Source: Phocaeicola dorei (GTDB lineage: Bacteria; Bacteroidota; Bacteroidia; Bacteroidales; Bacteroidaceae). From it: DNA of 64,000 nt. Position numbers and translations under genes: made by a program. Location: assembly GCF_013009555.1 (NCBI RefSeq), contig NZ_CP046176.1:4557501-4621500 (forward strand), written 5' to 3'. Below, piece after piece: positions 1 through 8,379 of this stretch. Under the pieces are notes generated by a model, which saw only the letters and a list, made by a program, of their open reading frames with translations, was not told the DNA's origin and made no database searches. Position 1 is the first letter of the stretch. Each line of letters begins with the position of its first letter.

Positions 1-633
1 ATCTGGCTGATTGTATCTCAGGTTTTGGAAATGAAACTGCTAGGGTCTATCTTCGATAAATTGGTCAGTGTAGGTGTCCTAGCCCTGATTATTCTTTTTC
101 AGGATGATATACGCCGGTTCCTTGTCACACTGGGCTCGCATAAACAGTTGGGACGTTTTTTCCGCTTCCTGACGGGAAACAAGCAGGAAAAGACGGAAAA
201 AGCGGATATTATGCCGATTGTACTTGCCTGTATGAGCATGAGCAAAGGGAAGGTGGGGGCACTGATTGTCATCGAAAAAAGTGTACCTCTGAATGACATC
301 ATCCGTACAGGAGAAATTATCAACGCCAATGTGAACCAACGACTGATAGAAAATATTTTCTTCAAAAACAGTCCATTACATGACGGAGCCATGATTATCC
401 GCCATAAACGGATAGAAGCAGCCGGTTGTATTCTCCCGGTATCTCACGACTTGAATATCCCTAAAGAATTGGGATTAAGGCATCGGGCTGCCATGGGCGT
501 ATCGCAGGAAACAGATGCATTGGCCATTATCGTTTCAGAAGAAACAGGTGGCATATCCGTGGCTTATAAAGGACAATTCCATCTCAGACTGACTGCAGAA
601 GAGCTGGAACGTATTCTGACAAAAGAAGACTAA
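1..633 (+). CDS. cdaA: Diadenylate cyclase (CdaA/DisA_N family), 5' end cut by window
   Basis: The reading frame is open to base 1, so the N-terminus lies outside the window; 210 residues are visible. The end of a membrane segment (LALIILF) precedes the DAC domain, which carries the family signatures LHDGAMII (DGA codons at 382-390) and RHRAA (RHR codons at 478-486). These bind ATP and catalyse condensation of two ATP into cyclic di-AMP. The family is membrane-anchored with a cytoplasmic catalytic domain, and c-di-AMP typically controls potassium and osmotic balance and envelope homeostasis. The visible part matches the C-terminal four fifths of a normal CdaA of about 250-270 residues. A TTG/ATG inside the frame (25 or 31) is unlikely to be the true start because the frame continues upstream as a plausible hydrophobic segment. 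Confidence 0.93.
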   Translation: MWLIVSQVLEMKLLGSIFDKLVSVGVLALIILFQDDIRRFLVTLGSHKQLGRFFRFLTGNKQEKTEKADIMPIVLACMSMSKGKVGALIVIEKSVPLNDIIRTGEIINANVNQRLIENIFFKNSPLHDGAMIIRHKRIEAAGCILPVSHDLNIPKELGLRHRAAMGVSQETDALAIIVSEETGGISVAYKGQFHLRLTAEELERILTKED

Positions 634-710
634 TAACCTATCCGGATTTTTACTCCACAGATTATCAATCTTAAACATAGAAATTCAACCTATGCAACCA
701 GTAATGAAAA

Positions 711-1721
711 TCAATTCAGCATCAAACTCATATAAGGATGCTCCGCTTCCAGTAACAACCGGGTAAAACCATCCAACGTATAAGTGTGATATTTTTTTTC
801 CGGTATTCTCTCACGAAAGCAGATACCACCCCGTACCGTATAATAGCCGTTATTCTCCTGAATAACTTCATCCCCCTCAATATGTATATAAAGTTCGGAT
901 GCCGGATACTTATGGGCGAAAACCTTCAACAACTCCTCTGCACGGATAACTCTTGCCATCCCCAAAAACAAAGTATCGGCAGACGATGGAATAAAATAAT
1001 CCATACGCTGTACCTTATATATATGGGCCGCTTCATACAATAAAGTATCCTGCACCGCATCCGTATCTGCCAGCAATTCCTTTATATATAATGTATCATC
1101 CCCCATTACCGTAAATGCCATCCCCACTATTTTATCCGCTTCCCGGGCAACCAGCAATTTGCCATTACCCAGTCTTAAATCGGCCATTATAACTAGAAAA
1201 TCCTCTTTAGGATGCTGAATGCAACTCCTGCGCCCATGCATACGGGAATCAAAATAATGATAATGTTCCACACCGGGAAATTCGCATACCTCTATCCGGC
1301 AACTGGGCACAGGGCGTAATCTGTCTACCCTTACCTGCTCAACCGCATACCCAAAAACTGGAGCATATCCCGACCTGGCATAATAACCGAACAACCATTC
1401 CTCTGCAGGAATCAACGAAGCCAGCAAAACTCCATCTTCATACATACACCGATGCGTTTCCTTCAGTAGGCGTTTCATGGCTCCATGCTTCCTGTAATCC
1501 GGATGCGTACAAGCACCCGATATATACGAAGTAGAAATCACCTCACCACAAAAAGTCATAGGATAAGGTATCATCTGCAATGCGGAAATAATCTTTCCGT
1601 CTTCACGAATCACCCTGTTCACTTCATCCTTATATCTCATCTTGAAATATAAGTCGGTAAACTCATCGCTATCATTGAAGCAGAGTTTCCATAATGTTTT
1701 CACTTCATCTTTTGTGGTCAT
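711..1721 (-). CDS. GNAT family N-acetyltransferase (Eis-like)
   Basis: A 336-residue protein with an N-terminal GNAT fold. An acetyl-CoA binding signature (YRKHGAM) follows the beta-strand ISGACTHP at roughly residues 65-85, and the pattern GYYARSGYAPVFGY is typical of the larger two-domain Eis-like acetyltransferases. The C-terminal half should form a second domain. The substrate cannot be read from the sequence; an amine-acetylating role is inferred. Its start overlaps the end of the upstream DUF2156 gene by 17 bp on the same strand, so the two are almost certainly co-transcribed and translationally coupled. No signal peptide is visible, so it is probably cytoplasmic. Confidence 0.85.
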   Translation of the reverse strand: MTTKDEVKTLWKLCFNDSDEFTDLYFKMRYKDEVNRVIREDGKIISALQMIPYPMTFCGEVISTSYISGACTHPDYRKHGAMKRLLKETHRCMYEDGVLLASLIPAEEWLFGYYARSGYAPVFGYAVEQVRVDRLRPVPSCRIEVCEFPGVEHYHYFDSRMHGRRSCIQHPKEDFLVIMADLRLGNGKLLVAREADKIVGMAFTVMGDDTLYIKELLADTDAVQDTLLYEAAHIYKVQRMDYFIPSSADTLFLGMARVIRAEELLKVFAHKYPASELYIHIEGDEVIQENNGYYTVRGGICFRERIPEKKYHTYTLDGFTRLLLEAEHPYMSLMLN

Positions 1722-2607
1722 TGAGCTCTGCTATACATTTCTCGAGTAAAATAACGGGCTGATAAGAAAGTTTTGCTTTGCGCAAACCTTCCAGGCCAAG
1801 GTCTTCCTCGCGGTTTACATATATATATTGTTCGTCGATATGATTTGCATATTCATAGTTAATCATGGCATACGACCCTTCTATTCCCGTATCCGCCTTT
1901 TCAACACAAGTATCCCATGTTTCATGATTGATGGGAGCACCGTATGTAAAAGCGGCAATCTTCCCGTTGACATGAAGCACGCCACCCGTCAAACCCAACG
2001 CCTCCATATGGTTCAAGGCATATGTCATGGACTTACGTTCTGCCCCCAATGCCAATTGTTCCTCGCAGTTATTGGCACGACACCATTCCTCTTCCAGCTT
2101 CAAACATTCGGGAACCAGATCTGGAGTCAACGGTTTGTATTCATAATCAGGATACTGCTTCTTGAACTTGTTGATATGATTACGTTTGGCTTGAAACTTC
2201 TTTCCTTTCAAGGTTGCCAGGTCAGTACGCAAGTAGATATAATCAAAGTAATCCCGGTCTTCTGTAAAAGTGAAACGTCCGGGCATCACCGCCTCTATAT
2301 CCGCTTTCATCCCCACGCATACCCCCAGCATACGCAATTTTGCCCCCATCTCTTCAGCATCCTTTATCAATGCTTCAAGAACAGGTTTCACATCTCCAGT
2401 TCCGACGGGCATCATGTAGGCCAATTCTTCTCCCGCATAGAAACGCAGCAACAGGTAATTATCCATCACGGCATATTTAGTCTGGTACAGGAAAATCCAA
2501 CTACACAGATTGGCAAACGACAAGTCGCAATTACGACGCAAACTGCCTAAGGTAAAGGACTGTATCAAGTCTTTATCCGCTAAAGTTATATCTTTAAATT
2601 CTATCAT
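1705..2607 (-). CDS. DUF2156 (LPG synthase C-terminal-like) protein
   Basis: A 300-residue protein if translation starts at the ATG at 2607 (MIEFKDITLAD). An in-frame ATG 36 bp upstream adds a non-homologous-looking leader and is less likely. The features FANLCSWIFLY near the N-terminus, KRNHINKF in the middle and YEYKPLTPD/EEWC further on are typical of the DUF2156 family, a GNAT-like fold related to the C-terminal domain of phosphatidylglycerol lysyltransferase. There is no membrane part, so an aminoacyl- or acyl-transfer role is only inferred. The C-terminal codons overlap the following GNAT gene, forming a two-gene operon of two GNAT-fold proteins. Confidence 0.85.
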   Translation of the reverse strand: MIEFKDITLADKDLIQSFTLGSLRRNCDLSFANLCSWIFLYQTKYAVMDNYLLLRFYAGEELAYMMPVGTGDVKPVLEALIKDAEEMGAKLRMLGVCVGMKADIEAVMPGRFTFTEDRDYFDYIYLRTDLATLKGKKFQAKRNHINKFKKQYPDYEYKPLTPDLVPECLKLEEEWCRANNCEEQLALGAERKSMTYALNHMEALGLTGGVLHVNGKIAAFTYGAPINHETWDTCVEKADTGIEGSYAMINYEYANHIDEQYIYVNREEDLGLEGLRKAKLSYQPVILLEKCIAELNDHKR

Positions 2608-2810
2608 AAAATATGGGTTGCTTGTTTTCTCACCACAAATCACAGAATCTTCATTTCATTCAAAGTGACAATAGTTATCAGACTGCTGTAAGAATGCTCT
2701 GTTACTACTAAATGCGGATAGACTTTTTATAAGCAATGCTCACCCCAATGACCATACCTATTGAAAATCAAATCAATCCTCTATAATCTGTGATGATTTT
2801 CTATATATAA

Positions 2811-2818
2811 CAAAGATA
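2811..2818 (-). promoter_or_regulatory. Candidate -7 box for the DUF2156-GNAT operon
   Basis: Read on the minus strand this is TATCTTTG, a match to the Bacteroides -7 consensus TAnnTTTG. It lies just downstream of lrgB and about 200 bp before the DUF2156 start, implying a leader of nearly 200 nt. No clear -33 TTTG is visible at the usual spacing, so the call is tentative. The stretch 2608-2830 holds no other convincing gene. Confidence 0.4.
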
Positions 2819-2830
2819 ACAGCTTTTTTG

Positions 2831-3526
2831 TTAAATCACACCTAATAATCTAAGAATTGTCGGTGTGAAAATCGCTGTCATAATTCCGTTCAAAGTCAAT
2901 CCCAGACTAGCGTATGCTCCATATTTCCCACTGATTTCCATTGCTGTAGAAGTACCGACCGCATGAGTAGCCGTACCCATAGAAAGACCTTGCGCAATAG
3001 GACTCCCCACATGACCTACCCGAAGTACCTTGAAACCGAACACCGCTCCGAACAGACCGACTACCACCACAACGGCGGCCGTCAAAGACGGAATTCCTCC
3101 CGTGGCTTTCGAAACTTCCATAGCAATAGGAGTAGTCACAGATTTAGGAGCCAATGAACAAATAATCTCCGGAGTAGCTCCCAGCAATTTGGCAATGACC
3201 ACCACGGCCACCAATCCCACCAAACAACCTGCCAACTGTGAAATGACAATAGGAAGCAACTGTTTCTTTATCATCTCCAACTGCAAATAAAGTGGCACGC
3301 CCAACGCTACCACCGCTGGTTTCAACCAAAATTCAATCAGGTGACCTCCTTCATTATATATTTCATAACTGATGCCGGTAAATTTCAAAAACAGAATCAA
3401 CACGGCAATGGTAAGCAGAATCGGGTTTAACACTACCCATCCAGTCTTTTTCTGCAAGACACGTGACAAAAAAAACACCCCGAAGGTGAATGCCAGCAAA
3501 AAGAACTTATTTTCTAAATATTCCAT
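2831..3526 (-). CDS. lrgB: LrgB/CidB family membrane protein
   Basis: A 231-residue polytopic membrane protein with about six to eight hydrophobic segments and the family-typical stretches LAPKSVTTPIAME and MGTATHAVGTSTAME. LrgB proteins pair with LrgA; they were first described as holin/antiholin-like, and later Bacillus subtilis work assigned a relative (PftAB) to facilitated pyruvate transport. It overlaps the upstream lrgA by 20 bp on the same strand, so the pair forms a tight operon. The operon is divergent from pta-ackA, which fits a role in pyruvate or overflow-acid transport, though this is inference. Confidence 0.92.
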   Translation of the reverse strand: MEYLENKFFLLAFTFGVFFLSRVLQKKTGWVVLNPILLTIAVLILFLKFTGISYEIYNEGGHLIEFWLKPAVVALGVPLYLQLEMIKKQLLPIVISQLAGCLVGLVAVVVIAKLLGATPEIICSLAPKSVTTPIAMEVSKATGGIPSLTAAVVVVVGLFGAVFGFKVLRVGHVGSPIAQGLSMGTATHAVGTSTAMEISGKYGAYASLGLTLNGIMTAIFTPTILRLLGVI

Positions 3527-3860
3527 TTGATTTTCTAACTAATTGGTGAACCCATCCTGTTACGACCAGTACCAAAACCGTACTGACCACTGTCGCAATT
3601 ACTATCGGCCAAAACTGTGCTTCAATGACATCAAAATAAAGCATCAGTGCCACACCGGGCGGAACGAAGAAAAAGCCCAGATTAGCAACCAAGAAATCGG
3701 ACAGCCCCTGCACCCATTGCAGTTTTATCCAACCCAATTTGAGAAAAAGGGTGAGCAACAGCATTCCTATAATGCTGGACGGAAGCTTGATACCCGTCAA
3801 AAAAACAATCAATTCACCCAAAGCCAAACAGCCAAATAATATGGCGCACTGACGAATCAT
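3507..3860 (-). CDS. lrgA: LrgA/CidA family membrane protein
   Basis: A 117-residue protein with four hydrophobic helices and the LrgA signature KLPSSIIGMLLL followed by FFFVPPGVALM. It is the small partner of LrgB and overlaps it by 20 bp, indicating translational coupling. It belongs to the LrgA/CidA family linked in other bacteria to murein hydrolase control and to pyruvate/acetate metabolism. The start at 3860 lies about 200 bp from the divergent pta start, and a TAACTTTG -7 box on the minus strand (3898-3905) is well placed to drive the operon. Confidence 0.92.
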   Translation of the reverse strand: MIRQCAILFGCLALGELIVFLTGIKLPSSIIGMLLLTLFLKLGWIKLQWVQGLSDFLVANLGFFFVPPGVALMLYFDVIEAQFWPIVIATVVSTVLVLVVTGWVHQLVRKSNGIFRK

Positions 3861-3897
3861 ACCTTATAAATTTATTAAATACTTATTGAAAACTGCG

Positions 3898-3905
3898 CAA
3901 AGTTA
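3898..3905 (-). promoter_or_regulatory. Candidate -7 box of lrgAB
   Basis: The minus strand reads TAACTTTG, matching TAnnTTTG, about 38 bp before the lrgA start codon. No good -33 element is seen. It lies about 100 bp from the divergent pta promoter, so both could respond to factors bound between them. Confidence 0.5.
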
Positions 3906-3972
3906 AGGAAACATCCCGTTTGGTGTTCAATAACATACACTTTTAGCATACTTTAAACCAAAAATAATATTG

Positions 3973-4012
3973 ATTTTGCAATGTAGATATTGCAAAATTA
4001 GCTAATTTTGCA
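3973..4012. promoter_or_regulatory. Overlapping palindromes over the pta-ackA promoter
   Basis: Three half-sites of the motif ATTTTGCA alternate in orientation. ATTTTGCAAT (3973-3982) and ATTGCAAAAT (3989-3998) form a perfect 10-bp inverted repeat with a 6-nt spacer. TGCAAAATTAG (3991-4001) and CTAATTTTGCA (4002-4012) form a perfect 22-bp palindrome sharing the middle half-site. The Bacteroides -7 box TAATTTTG (4003-4010) lies entirely inside the second palindrome, so a dimeric protein bound here would block or contact RNA polymerase. Operator function is inferred. Confidence 0.55.
4003..4010 (+). promoter_or_regulatory. Candidate -7 box of pta-ackA
   Basis: TAATTTTG matches TAnnTTTG and lies about 52 bp before the pta start codon. 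TTTG at 3975-3978 could serve as the -33 element, but its 24-bp spacing is longer than the usual 19-21. The box is embedded in a perfect palindrome, so regulation by a repressor is plausible. Confidence 0.6.
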
Positions 4013-4062
4013 TCGTGAAAAACAACACTCGTCTTTAGAACGTACATAATTAATATATTATC

Positions 4063-5076
4063 ATGGATTTAATTTCTCAAATCGTTGAGCGCGCGAAAGC
4101 AAACAAACAGCGCATTGTTCTTCCGGAAGGAACTGAAGAACGTACTTTAAAAGCTGCCAACCAAATATTGACAGACGGTGTTGCCGACCTAATTTTATTG
4201 GGAAACCCCGATGAAATCATGAGCCTGGCTAAACAATGGGGGTTAGGGAATATCGGTAAAGCCACTATTATTGATCCCACAGACCACCCGAAGAAAGAAG
4301 AGTATGCACAATTGCTGTGTGAACTCCGCAAGAAAAAAGGTATGACCATCGAAGAGGCCCGTAAACTGGTTGTCGATCCGCTGTATCTAGGATGTCTCAT
4401 TATCAAGGCTGATGATGCCGACGGACAGTTGGCCGGCGCACGCAACACAACAGGTAACGTACTTCGTCCCGCTTTACAGATTATCAAGACTACTCCGGGT
4501 ATCACTTGCGTATCCGGTGCCATGCTGTTGCTGACTCATGCTCCCGAATACGGAAATAACGGTGTAATTGTAATGGGTGACGTTGCTGTAACCCCGGTAC
4601 CGGATGCCAACCAACTGGCTCAAATTGCAGTTTGTACCGCTCAGACCGCCAAAGCTGTTGCCGGAATTGATCCTCGCGTAGCTATGTTAAGTTTCTCAAC
4701 CAAGGGTTCTGCCAAACATGAAGTGGTAGATAAAGTGGTGGAAGCTTTGGCAATCGCTAAGGAAATGGCTCCCGATTTGAAGATTGACGGTGAACTGCAA
4801 GCTGATGCAGCTTTGGTTCCGCACATCGGTGCAAGCAAAGCCCCGGGATCAGAAATCGCAGGTAAGGCAAACGTACTGGTTGTTCCTTGTCTGGAAGTAG
4901 GTAATATTTCTTATAAATTAGTAGAACGTCTGGGACACGCTACCGCTATCGGCCCGATCCTGCAAGGTATCGCTCGTCCGGTGAATGACCTGTCACGCGG
5001 CTGCTCTATCGACGATGTTTATAAGATGATTGCCATTACTGCCAATCAGGCTATTGCCGCTAAAGAAAACAAATAA
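4063..5076 (+). CDS. pta: Phosphate acetyltransferase
   Basis: A 337-residue protein of the short Pta class (catalytic PTA_PTB domain only, without the N-terminal regulatory region of enterobacterial Pta). It starts MDLISQIVERAKANKQRIVLPEG and contains the conserved stretches LAGARNTTGNVLRPALQ, VSGAMLLL and KAPGSEIAGKANVLV, where acetyl-CoA and phosphate bind. It converts acetyl-CoA and phosphate to acetyl phosphate and CoA. The start codon is separated by 22 bp from the next gene, ackA, which completes the acetate-producing substrate-level phosphorylation pathway. The product is cytoplasmic. Expression is probably governed by the palindromic promoter immediately upstream. Confidence 0.97.
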   Translation: MDLISQIVERAKANKQRIVLPEGTEERTLKAANQILTDGVADLILLGNPDEIMSLAKQWGLGNIGKATIIDPTDHPKKEEYAQLLCELRKKKGMTIEEARKLVVDPLYLGCLIIKADDADGQLAGARNTTGNVLRPALQIIKTTPGITCVSGAMLLLTHAPEYGNNGVIVMGDVAVTPVPDANQLAQIAVCTAQTAKAVAGIDPRVAMLSFSTKGSAKHEVVDKVVEALAIAKEMAPDLKIDGELQADAALVPHIGASKAPGSEIAGKANVLVVPCLEVGNISYKLVERLGHATAIGPILQGIARPVNDLSRGCSIDDVYKMIAITANQAIAAKENK

Positions 5077-5098
5077 TCATTCTCCAAACAACAACATC

Positions 5099-6295
5099 AT
5101 GAAAATATTAGTGCTTAATTGCGGTAGTTCTTCTATTAAATATAAATTATTTGATATGACTACCAAAGAAGTCCTGGCACAGGGCGGTATAGAAAAAATC
5201 GGTTTGGTAGGCTCTTTCCTGAAACTGACTTTGCCTAACGGTGAAAAGAAAATATTAGAAAAAGACATCCCAGAACATACCGCAGGTATCGAGTTCATTC
5301 TGAATACATTGGTGAGCCCGGAATATGGCGCAATCAAGTCATTGGATGAAATCAACGCAGTAGGTCACCGTATGGTACATGGCGGAGAACGTTTCAGCGA
5401 ATCTGTATTGCTGAATAAAGAAGTACTGGATGCTTTTATCGCTTGCAACGATTTAGCTCCGCTTCATAACCCGGCTAACCTGAAAGGTGTGAATGCTGTT
5501 TCTGCCATTCTGCCCAACGTTCCCCAAGTAGGTGTATTTGATACGGCATTCCATCAAACAATGCCCGACTATGCATATATGTATGCCATTCCATACGAAC
5601 TGTATGAAAAATACGGTGTGCGCCGTTATGGCTTCCATGGAACTTCTCATCGCTATGTTTCACAACGTGTATGCGAATTCCTTGGCGTTGATCCGAAAGG
5701 AAAGAAAATTATCACTTGCCACATCGGTAACGGTGGTTCCATTTCAGCTATCAAAGATGGTAAATGTATAGACACCAGTATGGGGCTGACCCCATTGGAA
5801 GGTCTTGTAATGGGAACTCGTAGTGGTGACATCGATGCAGGCGCCGTTACTTTCATCATGGAAAAAGAAGGATTAAATGCAACCGGCATATCCAACTTAC
5901 TAAACAAGAAGAGTGGTGTATTAGGCGTTTCAGGAGTATCCAGCGATATGCGCGAACTGGAAGCCGCTGTTGCTGCCGGAAATCCGAAAGCTATTTTGGC
6001 TGAAAAGATGTATTTCTACCGCATCAAGAAATATATTGGTGCATACGCTGCCGCTCTAGGTGGTGTAGACATCATCCTGTTCACTGGTGGTGTAGGTGAA
6101 AATCAAGCCAATTGCCGTTCTGAAGTTTGTGAAGGTTTGGAATTCATGGGTGTGAAGATTGACCTTGAAAAGAACAAGGTTCGTGGAGAAGAAGCTATTA
6201 TTTCTGCCGATGACTCCAAAGTGACAGTAGCTGTTATCCCAACTGATGAAGAGCTGATGATTGCCAGCGATACTCTGGCTATTCTGAATAAGTAA
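5099..6295 (+). CDS. ackA: Acetate kinase
   Basis: A 398-residue protein, the usual length for AckA, starting at the ATG at 5099 (MKILVLNCGSSSIKYKLF). The reading frame is open further upstream, but only this start gives the family N-terminus. Visible signatures are the phosphate-binding NCGSSSIKY, the family motif GHRMVHGG, the active-site region YGFHGTSHRYVS, HIGNGGSI and FTGGVGEN. It transfers phosphate from acetyl phosphate to ADP, yielding acetate and ATP, and works directly after Pta in the same operon. A hairpin followed by a T-run ends the unit. Confidence 0.97.
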   Translation: MKILVLNCGSSSIKYKLFDMTTKEVLAQGGIEKIGLVGSFLKLTLPNGEKKILEKDIPEHTAGIEFILNTLVSPEYGAIKSLDEINAVGHRMVHGGERFSESVLLNKEVLDAFIACNDLAPLHNPANLKGVNAVSAILPNVPQVGVFDTAFHQTMPDYAYMYAIPYELYEKYGVRRYGFHGTSHRYVSQRVCEFLGVDPKGKKIITCHIGNGGSISAIKDGKCIDTSMGLTPLEGLVMGTRSGDIDAGAVTFIMEKEGLNATGISNLLNKKSGVLGVSGVSSDMRELEAAVAAGNPKAILAEKMYFYRIKKYIGAYAAALGGVDIILFTGGVGENQANCRSEVCEGLEFMGVKIDLEKNKVRGEEAIISADDSKVTVAVIPTDEELMIASDTLAILNK

Positions 6296-6328
6296 TTTTA
6301 TTGTTTGGTTAAATATATAAATTATAGA

Positions 6329-6363
6329 AGGCTGCTACGCGTGATGCATAGTAGCCTTTTTTT
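6329..6363 (+). terminator. Intrinsic terminator after ackA
   Basis: AGGCTGCTA (6329-6337) pairs with TAGTAGCCT (6349-6357) with one G-U pair, followed by a run of seven T. It sits between the convergent ackA and LpxH-like genes. Confidence 0.8.
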
Positions 6364-7129
6364 AGGAATATTGACTTTCTCCCTCAACATACTGCTCAAG
6401 GAACATATTTTCACCATCAAATACAGCATACGAAAAATCTTGTATCCAGTCACCAAGAATCAACATACGTGAAGTACGGCTCAGCATCAAGTCTAGCATA
6501 ATGTGGCGATGACCATAAATAAAATAATTGATATCCGGATGGTCTTTAAGGTAATTTTTAGTAAACAATACCAACGGTTCCTTGTCCTCTCCCATATACT
6601 CGGGTTCCTTACCACCTTCACGCTTCAGACGGCTATGCTTGGCCCATTCCAAGCCAAGTTCTATGCTCCAACGGGGATGTATGGTAGAAAACAGTGTTCG
6701 CAAAGTGGTACTATGAAACATAGAACGCAACAATTTGAACTTGGCATCTTTATCTCCCAATCCGTCACCATGTGCCAAGAAAAACTCCTTCCCATAAATC
6801 TCACAGGTCAACGGCTGACGATGAATAGTCACCCCGCACTCTTTTTCCAAGTAATCACCACACCAGATGTCATGATTACCGATAAAGAAATGCACCTCCA
6901 CTCCCAAATCGGTCAACTCGGAAATCTTCCCCAAGAAACGAGTATAGCCTTTCGGCACTACCAGTTTGAACTCGTACCAAAAGTCGAATATATCTCCCAA
7001 CAGGTACACTGCTGCAGCATTATGTTTTATACTATCCAGAAAATTCACCAAACGGCGCTCCTGTGTCCGCCCGTGTGCTATGGCACGAGAACCTAAATGT
7101 GCATCGGAAAGGAAATATACGTTCTTCAT
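6362..7129 (-). CDS. lpxH: UDP-2,3-diacylglucosamine diphosphatase-like metallophosphoesterase
   Basis: A 255-residue calcineurin-like phosphoesterase with all the metal-binding blocks of the LpxH group in order: SDAHLGS near the N-terminus, LGDIFDFWYEF, GNHDIW, AHGDGLGD and GHRHIML. LpxH cleaves UDP-2,3-diacylglucosamine to lipid X and UMP at the inner membrane in lipid A synthesis. The FDFWYE and GDGLGD patterns favour the LpxH/LpxH2 group over general phosphoesterases, but the exact substrate is inferred from family membership. It is convergent with ackA. The 130-bp stretch upstream is AT-rich with imperfect GAGAATT/AATTCTC repeats and no gene. Confidence 0.85.
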   Translation of the reverse strand: MKNVYFLSDAHLGSRAIAHGRTQERRLVNFLDSIKHNAAAVYLLGDIFDFWYEFKLVVPKGYTRFLGKISELTDLGVEVHFFIGNHDIWCGDYLEKECGVTIHRQPLTCEIYGKEFFLAHGDGLGDKDAKFKLLRSMFHSTTLRTLFSTIHPRWSIELGLEWAKHSRLKREGGKEPEYMGEDKEPLVLFTKNYLKDHPDINYFIYGHRHIMLDLMLSRTSRMLILGDWIQDFSYAVFDGENMFLEQYVEGESQYS

Positions 7130-7260
7130 AATCTTACTAAATTAAATACCTCATAAATTAAAAAATCGAGAATAGAGAATTAAAAAACAACACCTTGTCC
7201 AATAACTTAGACATATTGGCAATTCTTATTCCCCAATTTTAATTCTCAACTTTCAATTTA

Positions 7261-7581
7261 TTAGAGGAAACCCAATTCCAATTTAGCTTCTTCACTCATC
7301 ATATCTTTATCCCATTCGGGTTCAAAAACCAAGTTCACGACCGATGAAGTAACTCCTTCCACAGAGTCGACTTTCTGACGGACATCCTCCATAATAAAAT
7401 CTGCAGCAGGACAATTGGGAGCAGTCAATGTCATATCTAACACTACTTCTCCATCATCTTGCAAATCAATCTTATATATCAAGCCTAAATCGTATATATT
7501 CACCGGAATCTCGGGATCATATACGGTTTTCAACATGGCTATAATCTTCTCTTCTGTTTTTAAACGGGTATCTGCATCCAT
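7261..7581 (-). CDS. DUF59/MIP18 family Fe-S cluster assembly protein
   Basis: A 106-residue protein containing the full MIP18/DUF59 domain: DPEIPVNIYDLGLIY at about residues 22-36, the cysteine-bearing block LTAPNCPAADF, and the C-terminal EPEWDKDMM and LELGFL. Members (SufT/PaaD-like) assist maturation of iron-sulfur proteins. The conserved Cys in TAPNCP is the only cysteine and the likely functional residue. It lies 36 bp downstream of radC on the same strand and may be co-transcribed with it. No Suf genes are present in the window. Confidence 0.9.
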   Translation of the reverse strand: MDADTRLKTEEKIIAMLKTVYDPEIPVNIYDLGLIYKIDLQDDGEVVLDMTLTAPNCPAADFIMEDVRQKVDSVEGVTSSVVNLVFEPEWDKDMMSEEAKLELGFL

Positions 7582-7617
7582 ATCTCTCGTTGTTTTAATT
7601 GCAAATTTAATGATTTT

Positions 7618-8307
7618 CTACATTCTTCCTTCATCAGCATAGCTATAAAATTTGCCATCCGTTAAAATAACATGATCTATCAGTCTTATGTTCATTACTT
7701 TTGCCGCCTTGTCAAGATGTTCCGTCAACCGATCATCCTCTGTACTAGGTCGCATACTGCCGGAAGGATGGTTGTGACAAAGTGCCATGGCAACGGCCCG
7801 TTTCAACAATGCTTCCCTCAATACACAACGGACATCCACCGCTGTAGAGGCCAGTCCTCCGGAACTTATCTTTATACGGTCAATTACTTTGGAAGCCTGG
7901 TTCAACAACAATACCCAACATTCCTCTATAGGCAAATCACACATCAACGGATAAAAATATTGATAAACATCACGGGAGCTGAGAATGACCTTACGTTCTT
8001 TTCCCTCTTCCTCCTTTCGGCGCTTTCCCAATTCGGAAGCCGCCAAAATGGTGATAGCTTTGGCAGGACCTATCCCTTTATAGTGACACAGCTCATCTAC
8101 AGTCGTTTTGCCCAATTCATTCAAACTATTATGATAATCACTCAACACTTTACGCATTAACTCCACTGCAGAATCCTCCGTATTTCCCGAACCTATCAGA
8201 ATAGCAAGCAATTCAGCATCCGAAAGTGTCCCCACTCCATGCAACATCATCTTTTCACGAGGACGATCTTCTTCCGCCCATTGGTTTATGGTTAGTTTTT
8301 CTGCCAT
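7618..8307 (-). CDS. radC: RadC/YeeS family JAB-domain protein
   Basis: A 229-residue protein of normal RadC length. The N-terminal part has a helix-hairpin-helix-like region (YKGIGPAKAITILAASELGKR), and the C-terminal JAB/MPN domain carries the metalloprotease-like signature CHNHPSGSMRPSTEDD (HxHPSG with downstream S and D). The historical name is DNA repair protein RadC, but a repair role is not established for the family. This is the chromosomal full-length type with the N-terminal UPF0758 part, rather than the short mobile-element type. Confidence 0.93.
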   Translation of the reverse strand: MAEKLTINQWAEEDRPREKMMLHGVGTLSDAELLAILIGSGNTEDSAVELMRKVLSDYHNSLNELGKTTVDELCHYKGIGPAKAITILAASELGKRRKEEEGKERKVILSSRDVYQYFYPLMCDLPIEECWVLLLNQASKVIDRIKISSGGLASTAVDVRCVLREALLKRAVAMALCHNHPSGSMRPSTEDDRLTEHLDKAAKVMNIRLIDHVILTDGKFYSYADEGRM

Positions 8308-8379
8308 CTTTCTTTATTTTCCCCACCATAAAGATACATAAAAAGTCCATCACTTTAAACACCTCTTTATGGTAAAATT

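Noticed and set aside
1828..2550. 240-codon open frame on the plus strand opposite the DUF2156 gene
   Set aside because: Antisense shadow; cysteine- and histidine-rich composition typical of reversed coding sequence and no promoter.
7130..7260. Possible small RNA from the GAGAATT/AATTCTC repeats
   Set aside because: The repeats are imperfect, AT-rich and without promoter or terminator signals.
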